From: Thiotrichaceae bacterium
GTDB taxonomy: Bacteria > Pseudomonadota > Gammaproteobacteria > SZUA-140
Direction: 5' to 3'
DNA: 64,000 nt
Assembly: GCA_002401765.2 (NCBI GenBank)
Contig: NVTY02000014.1
Span: 65,962-129,961, forward strand
A program made the position numbers and the translations under genes. Position 1 is the first letter of the stretch. Every line of letters begins with the position of its first letter. Positions 63,689 to 64,000 of this stretch are shown in pieces. Under the pieces are notes generated by a model, which saw nothing but the letters and a program-made list of their open reading frames with translations, had not been told where the DNA came from and made no database searches.

Positions 63689-64000
63689 ATTCCGAGTCTT
63701 TCTGTCTGCATCTTCAGGGGTTAACCAGCTATCGGGGCGGACACCATTGAAAATAAGGTCTGAAACCGTATAAAAATAGTCTTTGCCGTTGGGAATGTCC
63801 CGAATGGATCGTTCTGCCTTGATAAAATTAGGGTACTGAGGTTTATAAGCACCTAACGGAGGCTCTATCTTACTTTCACCCAAAAGCTGTTTCAGTTGTT
63901 GCAGATCAGGAATTAGACCCTGTTCGTATTGAGTCAATGGCCGGGGGGCGGTTTTCAGCAGGATGATCAAAGCATCGATACTGCGCAAGGCGTAGGGAGT
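63683..64000 (-). CDS. Second copy of the immunity-like hypothetical, 5' part outside the window
   Basis: About 105 codons are present; the frame is open to the window edge (it includes TPYALRSIDALI, as in the first copy). About 80 percent of residues match the C-terminal half of the 62823-63467 protein. Its stop TAG overlaps the OrfA relic. Same strand as the first copy, so an array read leftwards. Confidence 0.65.
   Translation of the reverse strand, partial: TPYALRSIDALIILLKTAPRPLTQYEQGLIPDLQQLKQLLGESKIEPPLGAYKPQYPNFIKAERSIRDIPNGKDYFYTVSDLIFNGVRPDSWLTPEDADRKTRNL

Overview
The window is chromosomal DNA of a gammaproteobacterium. The gene order truA-trpF-trpB-trpA-accD-folC-SPOR-cvpA-purF-metZ (7.2-17.3 kb) is the classic gammaproteobacterial arrangement, and the Kdo8N pair kdnA/kdnB, HpnD, NikR with an ECF nickel transporter and a DksA protein fit an aquatic member of that class. 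I cannot name the genus from the sequence. No rRNA, tRNA or CRISPR array was seen.

Layout. 1-5.2 kb: 3' part of PEP carboxylase, then two divergent genes that look like glycogen synthase and 6-phosphogluconate dehydrogenase but have lost most active-site residues. 5.2-18.7 kb: K+/H+ antiporter, the trp/acc/fol/pur housekeeping run, a structured leader before metZ, and a glycerate kinase whose 3' end runs into an IS3 relic. 20.4-26.4 kb: a nickel island (nikO, nikQ, nikM, nikL, divergent nikR, nikK and an outer-membrane channel); two matching dyads suggest NikR controls both the transporter and the channel. 26.5-31.8 kb: Kdo8N synthesis, a lipoprotein and an RluA-type enzyme. 31.8-45.8 kb: an unexplained 740-bp stretch, an orphan cheB, two palindromic MITE-like elements (one here at 33.8 kb, one at 25.2 kb), hpnD, a cyclase-PilZ fusion, molybdenum cofactor genes, a PilZ protein, acs, a DksA with a histone-H1-like tail, an aminotransferase, arfB and a Gre-like factor.

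46.1-51.1 kb is the most unusual region: a rearranged type I restriction-modification locus. hsdM is intact, hsdR is reduced to scraps around a REP-like element, and between hsdM and hsdS sits a HEPN/MNT (HepT/MntA-type) toxin-antitoxin pair in which the MNT nucleotidyltransferase is fused in frame to the type I specificity subunit HsdS. A second, diverged copy of the hsdM 3' end just before the HEPN gene marks the seam between two different type I loci.

51.2-64 kb: metE/metR, a cobalamin riboswitch with terminator in front of the class Ia ribonucleotide reductase nrdAB, a DEAD-box helicase, a slipin/NfeD membrane pair, then a scarred right edge with IS21 and IS3 relics and two paralogous unknown genes that resemble duplicated immunity genes. 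The nrdAB switch implies that a B12-dependent reductase exists elsewhere in the genome.
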